DNA of 33,231 nt from Desulfomicrobium sp. (lineage in GTDB: Bacteria; Desulfobacterota; Desulfovibrionia; Desulfovibrionales; Desulfomicrobiaceae): NCBI GenBank assembly GCA_024709365.1, contig JANJWV010000237.1, forward strand, positions 1 through 33,231. The letters run 5' to 3'. Position 1 is the stretch's first letter, and each line of letters starts with the position of its first letter. The notes beneath the pieces are model-generated. The model was given only the letters and a program-made list of their open reading frames with translations, was not told the DNA's origin and searched no databases. The position numbers were made by a program, and so were the translations under genes. Shown here in pieces: positions 7,690-15,996 of this stretch.

Positions 7690-10530
7690 TCAGATGGAGA
7701 ACTTGCGGAGGAAGACGATGAGTTCGTGCAGCGGCATGGGCTTGCCGAAGAAATAGCCCTGGGCCTCGTCGCAGCCCATCTCCGTGAGGGTGTCGGCGTC
7801 GTCGCGCGTCTCGACGCCCTCGGCCAGGACGCGCAGGCGCAGGCTCTTGCCCATCTGGATGATGGCCTGCAGCAGGTCGACGTCGCTCTGTCCGCCGTTG
7901 AGGCGCTGCACGAAGGAGCGGTCGATCTTGATGCGGTCGAGGGGCAGGCGGCTCAGGTAGCTCAGGGAGGAATAGCCGGTGCCGAAGTCGTCGATGGAAA
8001 CGGCCACGCCGAGCGCGGACAGTTCGCGCAGCTTCGCCCCGACCAGGCCCATGTCGCCAAGCAGCAGCGACTCGGTGATCTCCAGCTCCAGACATTCGTA
8101 GGGAAGGTCCGAACGGTCGGCGGCGGCGCGGACGTCGTCCAGGAAGCCCTCGTGCCGAAACTGCCGGGCGGAGACGTTGACGGCGACCTTCATGGCGCTT
8201 CCCGTCTGTTCCCGCACCACGCCCATGGCCCGGCAGGACTGTTCGAGGATGGCCCGGCCCAGGGGGACGATGAGGCCCGTGTCCTCGGCCACGGGGATGA
8301 ATTCGAGAGGCGAGACGATGCTCCCGTCATCGGCAGCCCAGCGCGCCAGCGCCTCGACGCCGATGACGCGCCCGCTCGCCAGGTCGATCTTGGGCTGGAA
8401 CAGGGGGTAGACGGCGCCGTGGTTCAGGGCCTGGCGCAACCGGCTTTCCAGCGTCAGGCGGGCCGAGGCCCTGATGGTCATGCCTTCCTCGAAGATGCGG
8501 AACTGGTTCTTGCCCGCACTCTTGGCGTCGTACATGGCCAGGTCGGCGTGCTTGAGCAGGGCCTGGATCGTGCGGCCGTCGCGTGGGTACACGGCGATGC
8601 CGATGGATGGGGTGACGAAGATGTTCTGTCCCTTGACATGCACCGGTTTGGCCAGGGCCCTGATGATCCGCTCGGAATACTTCTCGGCGTCGCATGCCGC
8701 ATCGTCGAAGAAGAGAAAGACGAACTCGTCACCGCCCAGACGGGCCACCACGTCCTCGGACCGCACCATGCTCTGGAACCGGCTGGCCACCTCGACCAGC
8801 AGCTCGTCCCCGGCCTCGTGGCCCAGGGAGTCGTTGACGAGCTTGAAGTTGTCGAGGTCCACGTACAGCACGGCGTGGCAGGCCGGGGTCTTCTCGGCCT
8901 TGAGCAGGGCCACTCCGAATTTCTCCTGCAGCATGGCCTTGTTCGGCAGGCCCGTGAGGTGGTCGTAGTAGGCCATGCGCATTATTTCCTGTTCTTTTTC
9001 CTTCATGGCCGTGATGTCGTGGAAGACGGCGATGAACTTGTCCGGGGCCCCCCTCTCGTCGCGCAGGGCGGTGATGGACAGCCATTCGGGATAGGCCTCG
9101 CCGGACTTGCGGCGGTTCCATATCTCGCCCGTCCACAGCCCGTCGCGCATGAGGGCGTCCCACATGGCGGTGTAGAATTCAGGCGGGTGGTGTTCCGACT
9201 TGAGGATGCGCGGGTTCTGCCCGATGGCCTCCTCGGCCGTGTAGCCGGTGATGGAAGTGAAGGCGGGGTTGACCGCGATGATCTCCCCTTCGGCGTTGGT
9301 GACCGAGATGCCTTCCTGGGAGGTTTCGAAAATCTTTTCGTACAGGCGCAGCCGCCCCTCGTATTCGTGCTTTTCGCTGATGTCCTTGGCCACCCCGAAA
9401 TACCCGCTGGCGCTGTCGGGCTCGGTGACGGGTATGGCGTTGATCAGGAAGCGTCTGGGCTTCCCGTCGGCTTTCGAGGCCAGGGAGCAGGTGAAATCGA
9501 CGATGGGGGCCAAGGGCCGCCGGACGATCCGCTCCATGGCAAATCGCCCTTCCCGCGTGTCCGGAAGGAAATCCGCCAGGGACATGCCCACGGCCTGCTC
9601 AGCGTTCACGCCGAGCAGGCTTTCGGATTGCCCGGCGACATAGACGAGGCGCCCCGCCCCGTCGGACTGCCAGATGATGTCGCCCGAGGTCAGGGCGATG
9701 TCCCGCAGCCGCGCCTCCGACATCTGCAGTTCCCTGGTCCGTCTCGTCACCCGGTCTTCGAGCTCCTCGTTGACCTGCAGCAGGTCCGCCTGGGCCGCGG
9801 CCCTCTCCCGCAGGACCTGCGCGGCCGAGCGGATGACGATGATGCCAAGGACGGTCAGGAGCGCCACGGAGCCCGCGATGAACATGGTCAGAAACCTGGA
9901 GTGACTCTCCTTGGCCCGGGCCAGCCGGGCCTGGGTTTCCGCGAGGTCCTTCATGCTCTGGACGTAGAAGCGGTTGGCGTGCTCGGCGGTGCGGCTGAAG
10001 AAGGGCGCCAGCTTCTTGTGCTTCAGGATCAGCGCGGCGGACCTTCCGCTGTCGTATCCCCCCTGGAGCCTGGCCGAGGCGAAGTCGTGGTACTCGTCGA
10101 GCATCCGTTCCAGCAGGGCGACGCTGGTCCGAAGTTCCATGCTGGCGATGTCGAGGCCGGGCACGGGCGAGTCGAGCCGGAATTCGTGGCCGACCCTGTC
10201 CAGGGAGTCGAAATTGACCTTGAAGGTCTCGACGAAGACTCCGCCGCCCTCGAGAAAGGCGGCGGCCCTGCGCACGGTGTCCATGCTCTCGCGGATGGTT
10301 TCCTCGGCCGTGACGAGGTCGCCGGGCGACGAGGCGAGCAGCATGTGCTGAAAACCGACCTGCATGCGCGAAACGTTCTTGCCGATGACGAGGCTGACGT
10401 CGCTGACCACGCGGTGGCGTTCCTGCAGTCTGGCGAAGGCCTCCAGCCGTTCGAGCATGATGCGGTTGAAGACCAGCACTCCCAGGGTGCAGCCAACGCT
10501 CAGCAGAAGCAGGACCGTCAGGTGGAGCAT
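7690..10530 (-). CDS. Membrane-bound PAS-PAS-GGDEF-EAL cyclic-di-GMP signalling protein
   Basis: This 946-residue protein makes and/or degrades cyclic di-GMP. A transmembrane segment (2-21) is followed by a largely helical periplasmic region (about 22-210), a second transmembrane segment (213-234) and a coiled linker. Two PAS domains follow (about 275-385 and 395-510), then GGDEF and EAL domains. GGDEF is intact at 599-603, with a product-inhibition site RSED at 590-593. The EAL domain keeps its catalytic signatures: EALAR (726-730), NVSARQF, EITES, DDFGTG, IKID, AEGVET and the final AQGYFFGKP. Both activities are therefore possible. I chose the ATG at 10530 because AAGGACGGAG lies 6 bases before it; an in-frame ATG at 10596 overlaps the preceding gene and lacks such a site. 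It lies 55 bases after the ModA-like lipoprotein gene, in the same direction. Confidence 0.9.
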   Translation of the reverse strand: MLHLTVLLLLSVGCTLGVLVFNRIMLERLEAFARLQERHRVVSDVSLVIGKNVSRMQVGFQHMLLASSPGDLVTAEETIRESMDTVRRAAAFLEGGGVFVETFKVNFDSLDRVGHEFRLDSPVPGLDIASMELRTSVALLERMLDEYHDFASARLQGGYDSGRSAALILKHKKLAPFFSRTAEHANRFYVQSMKDLAETQARLARAKESHSRFLTMFIAGSVALLTVLGIIVIRSAAQVLRERAAAQADLLQVNEELEDRVTRRTRELQMSEARLRDIALTSGDIIWQSDGAGRLVYVAGQSESLLGVNAEQAVGMSLADFLPDTREGRFAMERIVRRPLAPIVDFTCSLASKADGKPRRFLINAIPVTEPDSASGYFGVAKDISEKHEYEGRLRLYEKIFETSQEGISVTNAEGEIIAVNPAFTSITGYTAEEAIGQNPRILKSEHHPPEFYTAMWDALMRDGLWTGEIWNRRKSGEAYPEWLSITALRDERGAPDKFIAVFHDITAMKEKEQEIMRMAYYDHLTGLPNKAMLQEKFGVALLKAEKTPACHAVLYVDLDNFKLVNDSLGHEAGDELLVEVASRFQSMVRSEDVVARLGGDEFVFLFFDDAACDAEKYSERIIRALAKPVHVKGQNIFVTPSIGIAVYPRDGRTIQALLKHADLAMYDAKSAGKNQFRIFEEGMTIRASARLTLESRLRQALNHGAVYPLFQPKIDLASGRVIGVEALARWAADDGSIVSPLEFIPVAEDTGLIVPLGRAILEQSCRAMGVVREQTGSAMKVAVNVSARQFRHEGFLDDVRAAADRSDLPYECLELEITESLLLGDMGLVGAKLRELSALGVAVSIDDFGTGYSSLSYLSRLPLDRIKIDRSFVQRLNGGQSDVDLLQAIIQMGKSLRLRVLAEGVETRDDADTLTEMGCDEAQGYFFGKPMPLHELIVFLRKFSI

Positions 10531-10585
10531 GATCGGCTCCGTCCTTGGCAGCAGACGCGAAAGCAGCGGGAAGCCCGCTTTTCCT

Positions 10586-11350
10586 TCAGAAGCCATAGCG
10601 TTCGAACACGGCCCGGCCGCGGGAGGATGCGCAGAGTTCCAGGAAAGCGCGCGCCAGTTCCGGGTCCTGGGCGCACGAGGTGACGGCCATGGTCAGGCGG
10701 TGTTCGCGGGCGTAGCCGCCGAGGATGGGCAGCATGTCCATGTGCGCCGCGTTGTCCCCGATGAACTGGACGGCCTTCCAGTTCAGCACGACGTCGACTT
10801 TGCCGTCGCGCAGAAGCTCCGTCAGTGCCTTGGAATCCGGGGCCATCATGGCGGCCTGGGAGGCAACCTGTTCGTAGATGCCCCTGTCCGTGAGGATGCT
10901 CTGGGCCTCCTTGCCGACGGAGCCGAGGTCGGGGTGTCCGATGGCGACCTGGATGCCGGGGCGCGCCAGTTCGGCGAGTTCCCCGGTGAACCCATCGGGG
11001 TTCCCCTTGCGCACGAAGAGCGCCGCCTGGTTCACGCCCAGCTGCCTGCGCTCGCCGAGGATGCCTGCCTGGGCGGCTTCGTCGATGAAGCTTTCGACGC
11101 CTGGAAAATAGATGTCCCCCTTGCGGTTGACGATGATGGCCTGCATGAGGTCCTTGGAGCCGCCGGAGGACATGGCCGTCCTGACGCCGTGTTCCTTTGC
11201 GAAGACGTCCATGAGTTCCCTGACGGGATCGACCATGGTGATGCCGCACAGGACCAGAAGGGATTTCTCCTGCGGGGGCGCCGCGGCATCGTCGCCGGAT
11301 GAGCAACCGCAGAGGGTCAGGATGAGCAGGATGACCGAAGCGAATCGCAT
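10586..11350 (-). CDS. ModA-like substrate-binding lipoprotein without its own transporter
   Basis: This 254-residue protein starts with a lipoprotein signal (hydrophobic residues 4-13, then LCGC with Cys16 as the likely lipidated residue). The mature part looks like the ModA/WtpA oxyanion-binding superfamily: SSGGSKDLMQAI near the first anion-binding loop, then QAALFVRKGNP, VAIGHPDLGSVG and DVVLNWKAV. Molybdate or tungstate is a possible ligand, but no ModE-type site or modBC gene is beside it. The ATG at 11350 has AAAGGAG 9 bases upstream; longer in-frame extensions have no ribosome site and would bury the signal. The only co-directional downstream neighbour is the membrane GGDEF-EAL protein, which suggests ligand sensing rather than import. 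That role is inference. Confidence 0.78.
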   Translation of the reverse strand: MRFASVILLILTLCGCSSGDDAAAPPQEKSLLVLCGITMVDPVRELMDVFAKEHGVRTAMSSGGSKDLMQAIIVNRKGDIYFPGVESFIDEAAQAGILGERRQLGVNQAALFVRKGNPDGFTGELAELARPGIQVAIGHPDLGSVGKEAQSILTDRGIYEQVASQAAMMAPDSKALTELLRDGKVDVVLNWKAVQFIGDNAAHMDMLPILGGYAREHRLTMAVTSCAQDPELARAFLELCASSRGRAVFERYGF

Positions 11351-11446
11351 GGAAGAGGCTCCTTTCCGCTGTCTGTGACGTTCGCCGGAGCGGCCGCGTT
11401 CCTGATGCCGGAAAATGGCTTGGACTGCCCGGGGATACATATATAT

Positions 11447-11474
11447 TTGTAGCGCCAACCAGCGGAAAATACAA
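11447..11474. promoter_or_regulatory. Imperfect inverted repeat in the divergent promoter region
   Basis: TTGTA (11447-11451) and TACAA (11470-11474) flank an inner CGC/GCG pair with a short centre. A run of alternating A/T precedes it. The element lies 97 bases from the lipoprotein start and 73 bases from the EFR1-type start, so one regulator could control both genes. It does not clearly match the ModE site I know. Confidence 0.3.
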
Positions 11475-11546
11475 CAAGGCCGTGTCTCTCGCGACTCGAA
11501 TGGTCGTGATTTCGATTCAGCCCTCCATCTGCAAAGGAGCATTTCC

Positions 11547-12338
11547 ATGTACGTCACCAGCTGCGAACTCATCGCCTTCTCGCCCACCGGAACGACCCGC
11601 ACCGTCATCGGGGCCGTCGCGGAAGGCATCGGGTCCCCCGCTTCGGCCTTCGACCTGACCCTGCCGGACATTCATGCCCCCGCCCCGGGCGAGATCGCCG
11701 TCATCGGGACTCCCGTGTACGCCGGCCGCGTGCCCGAGACGGCGGCGGCCCGCCTGCGTCGCCACGTGCGCGGCATGGGCCGGCCCGCCGTCCTCGTGGC
11801 CGTCTACGGCAACCGGGCCTTCGAGGACGCCCTGCTCGAACTGCGCGACCTGGCCCTGGAGCTTGGCTTCGTCCCCGTGGCCGCAGCGGCCTTCATCGGC
11901 GAGCACTCCTTTTCCACGCCGCAATGGCCCGTGGCCGAAGGCCGGCCCGATGCGGCGGACCGGGAAAAGGCCATTGCCTTCGGCCGCTCCGTGCGCGAAC
12001 TGCTGGACGGGGTGTCGGGGCCGGCCGATCTGTCGCCCCTGGAGGTGCCCGGCAACATCCCCTACCGTCAGGGTGTCCAGCCTTCGACCATCTGCCCCGA
12101 GACAGGCACCCAGACCTGCGTCCTGTGCGGCGAGTGCGCCCGCTCCTGCCCTTCCGGGGCCATCACCCTGACTGAAGACCGCGTACTGACGGAAGCCGCC
12201 CTGTGCCTGCGCTGCTTTGCCTGCACCCGCGTCTGCCCCGCCGGAGCCCGGGTCATGCTCCACGAAAAGATCCTGGAATTTGGCCGTATGCTTTCGACGC
12301 AGTATGCGCAGCGCAGGGAGCCGGAGTTTTTTCTGTAG
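11547..12338 (+). CDS. EFR1-type flavodoxin / two [4Fe-4S] ferredoxin fusion
   Basis: This 263-residue electron carrier has a flavodoxin-like domain (about 5-155) with an FMN phosphate-binding loop FSPTGTTRT (11-19) and TPVYAGRVP (55-63). A C-terminal bacterial-type ferredoxin domain carries eight cluster cysteines in two CxxCxxCxxxCP motifs (Cys191, 194, 197, 201 and Cys220, 223, 226, 230). The combination is that of EFR1-family proteins of anaerobes, whose redox partners are mostly unknown. The start at 11547 has AAAGGAG 7 bases before it; a longer frame upstream lacks this. It is divergent from the ModA-like lipoprotein gene and precedes the phosphate transporter by 133 bases, in which no clear promoter or Pho box was recognised. 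Confidence 0.88.
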   Translation: MYVTSCELIAFSPTGTTRTVIGAVAEGIGSPASAFDLTLPDIHAPAPGEIAVIGTPVYAGRVPETAAARLRRHVRGMGRPAVLVAVYGNRAFEDALLELRDLALELGFVPVAAAAFIGEHSFSTPQWPVAEGRPDAADREKAIAFGRSVRELLDGVSGPADLSPLEVPGNIPYRQGVQPSTICPETGTQTCVLCGECARSCPSGAITLTEDRVLTEAALCLRCFACTRVCPAGARVMLHEKILEFGRMLSTQYAQRREPEFFL

Positions 12339-12471
12339 AGCATGGGCGTCCGGCGTCGGTTCCCATCATGACCGCAAATGCGACCGCGTCATTCTCATTT
12401 GTCCTATCTATTTGTTTCGGCGACACCTTTTGGGATAACTGCGGCATGAAATCATTCCCAAGGAGGCATCG

Positions 12472-13299
12472 ATGAAACGTTCCATGCATTTTGCGGCCCT
12501 GGCGGCCCTCTTCCTCTTCACGTGCACGGCGGCGCGGGCCGACATGCTCCAGCAGTTCGCGGGCCAGAAGGGCAAGATCGACATCGCCGGCGGCACGGCG
12601 CACATCCCGGTCATGAACGAGGCGGCCAAGCGGATCATGACCGTCAACCCGGACATCCGCATCACCGTCGAGGGCGGCGGGACCGGTGTGGGCGTGCAGA
12701 AGGCCGGCGAGGGCCTGGTGGACATCGGCAATACCGGCCGCGCCCTGTCCGCGGAAGAGGTCGCCAAATACGGCCTGGTCTCCTTCCCCTTCGCCGTGGA
12801 CGGCGTGACCGTCGTCCTGAACCCGGCCAACGCCGTGAAGGAGCTGACCGCCGCGCAGGTCCAGGACATCTTTGCCGGCAAGATCACCAACTGGAAGGAC
12901 GTGGGCGGGGCCGACGCGGCCATCACCCTCTACACCCGCGACGAGGCCAGCGGCACGCGCGAGGTGTTCTGGGAGAAGCTGCTGAAGAAGGGCGCCGTGG
13001 CCGACAAGGCCAACGTGGTGGCCTCCAACGGGGCCATGAAGGTCGCCGTTTCCCAGGACGCCTCCGGCATCGGGTACATGAGCATCGGGTTCGTGGACGC
13101 CACGGTGAAGGCGCCCCTGCTCGACGGCGTGGAGCCCTCCCAGGCCAACGCCACCTCCGGCGCCTACAAGGTCGCCCGCAAGCTGTTCATGAACACCAAG
13201 GGCGAACCCCAGGGGCTGACCAAGCTCTTCATCGAGTACGTGACCGGTCCAGAGTGTACGGACATCATCTCCAAGGCCGGGTACATCCCGCTCAAGTAG
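12472..13299 (+). CDS. pstS: Phosphate ABC transporter substrate-binding protein PstS
   Basis: This 275-residue periplasmic phosphate-binding protein has a signal peptide ending ARA-D near residue 23. PstS family segments are visible: IAGGTAHIP near the mature N-terminus, EGGGTGVGVQKAGEG, DIGNTGRAL, FAVDGVTVVLNPANAVKELT, IFAGKITNWKDVGG, and the phosphate-contacting RDEASGTREVFWE. It is short but normal for the anaerobe-type PstS. A strong AAGGAGG lies 6 bases before the ATG. The fused permease and the ATPase follow in the same direction; no phoU or phoBR is seen in the window. An intrinsic-terminator-like hairpin starts 22 bases after the stop and probably sets a higher level of PstS than of the membrane parts. 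Confidence 0.93.
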   Translation: MKRSMHFAALAALFLFTCTAARADMLQQFAGQKGKIDIAGGTAHIPVMNEAAKRIMTVNPDIRITVEGGGTGVGVQKAGEGLVDIGNTGRALSAEEVAKYGLVSFPFAVDGVTVVLNPANAVKELTAAQVQDIFAGKITNWKDVGGADAAITLYTRDEASGTREVFWEKLLKKGAVADKANVVASNGAMKVAVSQDASGIGYMSIGFVDATVKAPLLDGVEPSQANATSGAYKVARKLFMNTKGEPQGLTKLFIEYVTGPECTDIISKAGYIPLK

Positions 13300-13303
13300 G
13301 CGC

Positions 13304-15112
13304 GTGCGACAGACTCAACCCTGCCGGCAACAATCCACCAGGTTTTGCCGGCAGCTTTTTTTCGACCGGGCGGCCAGGGCCCTGTCCTGCGGCGCTGGGT
13401 TCGTCTCCCTGGCGACGCTGGCCGCCATTTTCGCCTTCCTGGCGCTCTTGAGCCTGCCCCTCTTCACCCAGGGGCAATGGGACAGCGTCCTGCAGACGGT
13501 CTGGCGCCCCTTCGAGGGGAGGTACGGCATCGTGCCCATGATCGCCGGATCCCTGATCCTGAGCTGCTCGGCCTTCGCCCTGGCCTACCCGCTGGGTATG
13601 GGCGTCTGCCTCTTCGTTCTCGGGCCAGGGGGAGGGCTCCTGCGTCGCGCGACCATGGGGGTGGTGACTTTCATGACGGCCATCCCCACCGTGGTCTACG
13701 GCTTCGTATCCGTCTTCCTCCTCGTGCCGCTCCTGGGCAGGGCCTTCGGCGGAAGAGGCCCGTCGCTCCTGGCCGCCGTCCTGACGTTGGCCCTGCTCGT
13801 CCTGCCGACCATCGTCCTGTTCCTGCACGGGTCCATGCGCGAGACCGAGGAACGCACCCGCCTGACCAGCGCGGCCCTGGGGTTCACGCCCCTGCAGGCC
13901 CTGCTGCTGGTGGTCCTGCCCGGATCGGCCGCAGGGTTGCGTACGGCGGCGGTCATGGGCTGGTGCCGGGCCCTGAGCGACACCCTCATCCCCCTCATGC
14001 TGGCCGGCAACGCGCCGCAGTTTCCGGATTCCCTGTTCGACTCCGTCCGCACCCTGACGGCGCACATCGCCCTGGTCGTGGCCATGGACAACAGTTCGCC
14101 GGCCTTTCACTCCCTCTTCGCCTGCGGACTGACGCTCTTCGGCGTCAGCCTCGCCGCGCAGGCCGCGTTGCGTCCGCGGTCCGCAACGTCCGGCCCCATG
14201 AGGGGCAGGACCCTCGGACTGCTTTCCTTCATGGCGGCGCGTCCCGCATGCCGGGCCCTGGTCTCGGTCTGGGCCGTCCTGTCCGCCGCGGCGGTGCTGG
14301 CGTCCGTCGGCGCCCTGCTCGTCTTTCTGCTGTCGCGCAGCCTGCCCGTCCTCGACCTGCGTCTCTTCTTCGGCGACACGCCCATATTGGCCGCGCTCCT
14401 TGGGCGGCAGCCGGTCTGGGACGGGCTTTTCGCCGCCTGCGCCGGAACCCTGGCCCTCGTAATCCTGGCCTCGCTCATGGCCATCCCCGTGGGCATCGCC
14501 GGGGGCGTCGCCCTGTTCCAGTACCTGCGGGGGCCGTGGGCCGCGGCCCTGCGGTTCTCGGCCAACGCCCTGGCCGGCGTGCCGTCCATCGTCATGGGGC
14601 TCTTCGGATTCTCGCTGATCATCCTCCTGCGCCACACCGTCGCGCACGAGGCCAACACCAGCCTGCTACTCTCGGCCGTGTGCATCGCACTGCTCGTCCT
14701 GCCGTACACCATCAACGCCACGGCCCAGTCCCTGGACACCCTGCCCGTGGATCTGCGCCTGCTGGGCCCGAGCCTGGGCATGACCTCCTGGCAGAGCCTG
14801 CGGCGCATCCTGCTGCCCGCCGCGGGCCGGGGGATTCTCGGCGGCGTGGTCCTGTCCATGGGCCGTGCGGCCGAGGACACGGCCGTCATCCTCCTGACCG
14901 GGGTCGTGGCCCACGGCGGCCTGCCGCGCGGGCTCTTCGACAAGTTCGAGGCCCTGCCCTTCACCATCTACTACCTGGCCGCCCAGTACCAGAGCGCCCA
15001 CGACCTGGCCAAAGGCTTCGGCGCGGCCCTGACACTGCTCGCCCTGACCGTCCTGCTGTTCTGCATCGCGCGGGCCCTGCAGGGCCGCATGGAGAGGGAA
15101 TGGAAACACTGA
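13304..15112 (+). CDS. Fused phosphate ABC transporter permease (PstC-PstA in one chain)
   Basis: This 602-residue membrane protein contains two BPD_transp_1 permease halves that are normally separate PstC and PstA. The first half spans about 30-290, with TAIPTVVYGFVSVF (125-138) and its cytoplasmic coupling loop near 188-215 (TSAALGFTPLQALLLVVLPG). The second spans about 315-590, with AGVPSIVMGLFGFS (424-437), the coupling loop LGMTSWQSLRRILLPAAGRG (491-510) and AAEDTAVILLTG. The linker (about 288-312) has no stop. The only usual start codon before residue 79 is the GTG at 13304, 5 bases after the pstS stop, with a weak AGTAGG. The first 20 codons therefore include a terminator-like hairpin. 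The exact N-terminus is uncertain. Confidence 0.88.
   Translation: MRQTQPCRQQSTRFCRQLFFDRAARALSCGAGFVSLATLAAIFAFLALLSLPLFTQGQWDSVLQTVWRPFEGRYGIVPMIAGSLILSCSAFALAYPLGMGVCLFVLGPGGGLLRRATMGVVTFMTAIPTVVYGFVSVFLLVPLLGRAFGGRGPSLLAAVLTLALLVLPTIVLFLHGSMRETEERTRLTSAALGFTPLQALLLVVLPGSAAGLRTAAVMGWCRALSDTLIPLMLAGNAPQFPDSLFDSVRTLTAHIALVVAMDNSSPAFHSLFACGLTLFGVSLAAQAALRPRSATSGPMRGRTLGLLSFMAARPACRALVSVWAVLSAAAVLASVGALLVFLLSRSLPVLDLRLFFGDTPILAALLGRQPVWDGLFAACAGTLALVILASLMAIPVGIAGGVALFQYLRGPWAAALRFSANALAGVPSIVMGLFGFSLIILLRHTVAHEANTSLLLSAVCIALLVLPYTINATAQSLDTLPVDLRLLGPSLGMTSWQSLRRILLPAAGRGILGGVVLSMGRAAEDTAVILLTGVVAHGGLPRGLFDKFEALPFTIYYLAAQYQSAHDLAKGFGAALTLLALTVLLFCIARALQGRMEREWKH
13321..13363 (+). terminator. 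Intrinsic terminator or attenuator between pstS and the fused permease
   Basis: CTGCCGGCAA (13321-13330) pairs perfectly with TTGCCGGCAG (13345-13354); the loop is 14 bases and the run C-TTTTTTT-C follows at 13355-13363. This is the best intrinsic-terminator architecture in the window, yet it lies inside the predicted first 20 codons of the permease gene. Partial termination here would give more pstS than permease/ATPase mRNA. Confidence 0.8.
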
Positions 15113-15861
15113 ACCCGCATTTCACCCTGCGCGGCGTGGGCGTGACCCTGAACGGCCGCCGCATCCTCGAAGGCATCGACCTCGATATCCCCAAGGGGCG
15201 CGCGACCTTCATCATGGGACGCTCCGGGGCCGGCAAGACCACCCTGCTGCGCGTGCTGAATCGTCTCAATGAGTGCTTTCCCGGCAGCGAAACCTCCGGA
15301 GAGGTGCTGCTGCACCTGGATCGCGGCGTGGTCCGACCCTACGCCGGCGACATCGCCCTGCCGGAGCTGCGGCGCCTGGTCGGCATGGTCTTCCAGCACC
15401 CCAACGTCCTGCCCATGAGCATCGAGGCCAATATCGCCATGCCCCTGTCCACGGTCCGCGGCTGCGGCCGCGACGAGGCCATGGAGGTGGCCCGCCTGGC
15501 CCTGCAGGAGGCGCGGCTCTGGGAGGAGGTCCGCGACCGGCTGGACGCCGATGCCCGCACCCTGTCGGGCGGCCAGCAGCAGCGCCTGTGTCTGGCGCGG
15601 ACCCTGGCCATGAAGCCCGATGTCCTGCTCCTGGACGAGCCCACGTCGTCCCTCGACTTCATGGCGGCCAGGGGCATCGAGGAACTGCTTGCGGGACTCA
15701 AGGGCCGCTACACGCTGGTGGTCGTTTCCCATGGCCGGGAGTTCTCGGCGAGACTGGCGGACGACATCGTCATTCTGCGGGACGGACGGGTGCACGGGCC
15801 TTCCGGGGACATCGACGCAGATCTCGACACGTGTCCGGAAGGTCTGGAAAGAATGCCCTGA
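15100..15861 (+). CDS. pstB: Phosphate ABC transporter ATP-binding protein PstB
   Basis: This 253-residue ABC ATPase powers the fused permease. Walker A GRSGAGKTT lies at 40-48, followed by the PstB-typical LNRLNE, a Q-loop in FQHPNVLP, the signature LSGGQQQRLCLAR, Walker B VLLLDEP and the switch His in VVSHG. The ATG at 15100 overlaps the permease gene by 13 bases and has GGAGAGG directly upstream, which suggests translational coupling. A much longer open frame runs through this region from further upstream, but before 15100 it is only a shadow of the permease gene. A GC-rich hairpin starts at the stop codon. PstB is favoured over other importers because pstS and the permease precede it. Confidence 0.9.
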   Translation: METLNPHFTLRGVGVTLNGRRILEGIDLDIPKGRATFIMGRSGAGKTTLLRVLNRLNECFPGSETSGEVLLHLDRGVVRPYAGDIALPELRRLVGMVFQHPNVLPMSIEANIAMPLSTVRGCGRDEAMEVARLALQEARLWEEVRDRLDADARTLSGGQQQRLCLARTLAMKPDVLLLDEPTSSLDFMAARGIEELLAGLKGRYTLVVVSHGREFSARLADDIVILRDGRVHGPSGDIDADLDTCPEGLERMP

Positions 15862-15886
15862 CGCGGCCGGATATTCGGGGCCGCGT
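15861..15886 (+). terminator. Hairpin at the end of the phosphate transporter operon
   Basis: ACGCGGCC (15861-15868, sharing the last base of the pstB stop) pairs with GGCCGCGT (15879-15886) across a 10-base loop. Only a short TTCC follows, so it is a plausible but not classical terminator. Confidence 0.55.
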
Positions 15887-15918
15887 TCCAGGGGAGATCG
15901 ATAGCTCAGGTCGATGCA

Positions 15919-15975
15919 TGTGTGCGGGAGGCATCGTTTCTTTCATTTTGACATCATTCCCTGAATCCGCACACA
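15919..15975 (+). repeat. Perfect 9-base inverted repeat before the PP2C gene
   Basis: TGTGTGCGG (15919-15927) and CCGCACACA (15967-15975) are perfect complements 39 bases apart. The intervening segment is T-rich and includes TTGACA at 15948-15953. It ends 21 bases before the phosphatase ATG, so it could fold in the mRNA leader or mark two operator half-sites. Confidence 0.35.
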
Positions 15976-15996
15976 AGGCCGATAGGAAAGCAAGCC

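Noticed and set aside
7582-10683. Very long open frame (over 1000 codons) on the plus strand
   Set aside because: It is antisense to the GGDEF-EAL gene, has no family motif, and its composition is what high-GC third positions produce on the opposite strand.
11440-11475. ModE binding site near the ModA-like gene
   Set aside because: The AT-rich stretch does not show the two-part palindrome of the known ModE site well enough to name it.
12397-12420. Possible Pho box before pstS
   Set aside because: ATTTGT occurs twice but 13 bases apart rather than 11, and the 7-mers match the PhoB consensus poorly.
13345-15099. Apparent 585-codon extension in front of PstB
   Set aside because: Low-complexity Arg/Pro/Gly-rich translation in another frame of the permease gene; the true PstB start at 15100 has its own ribosome site.
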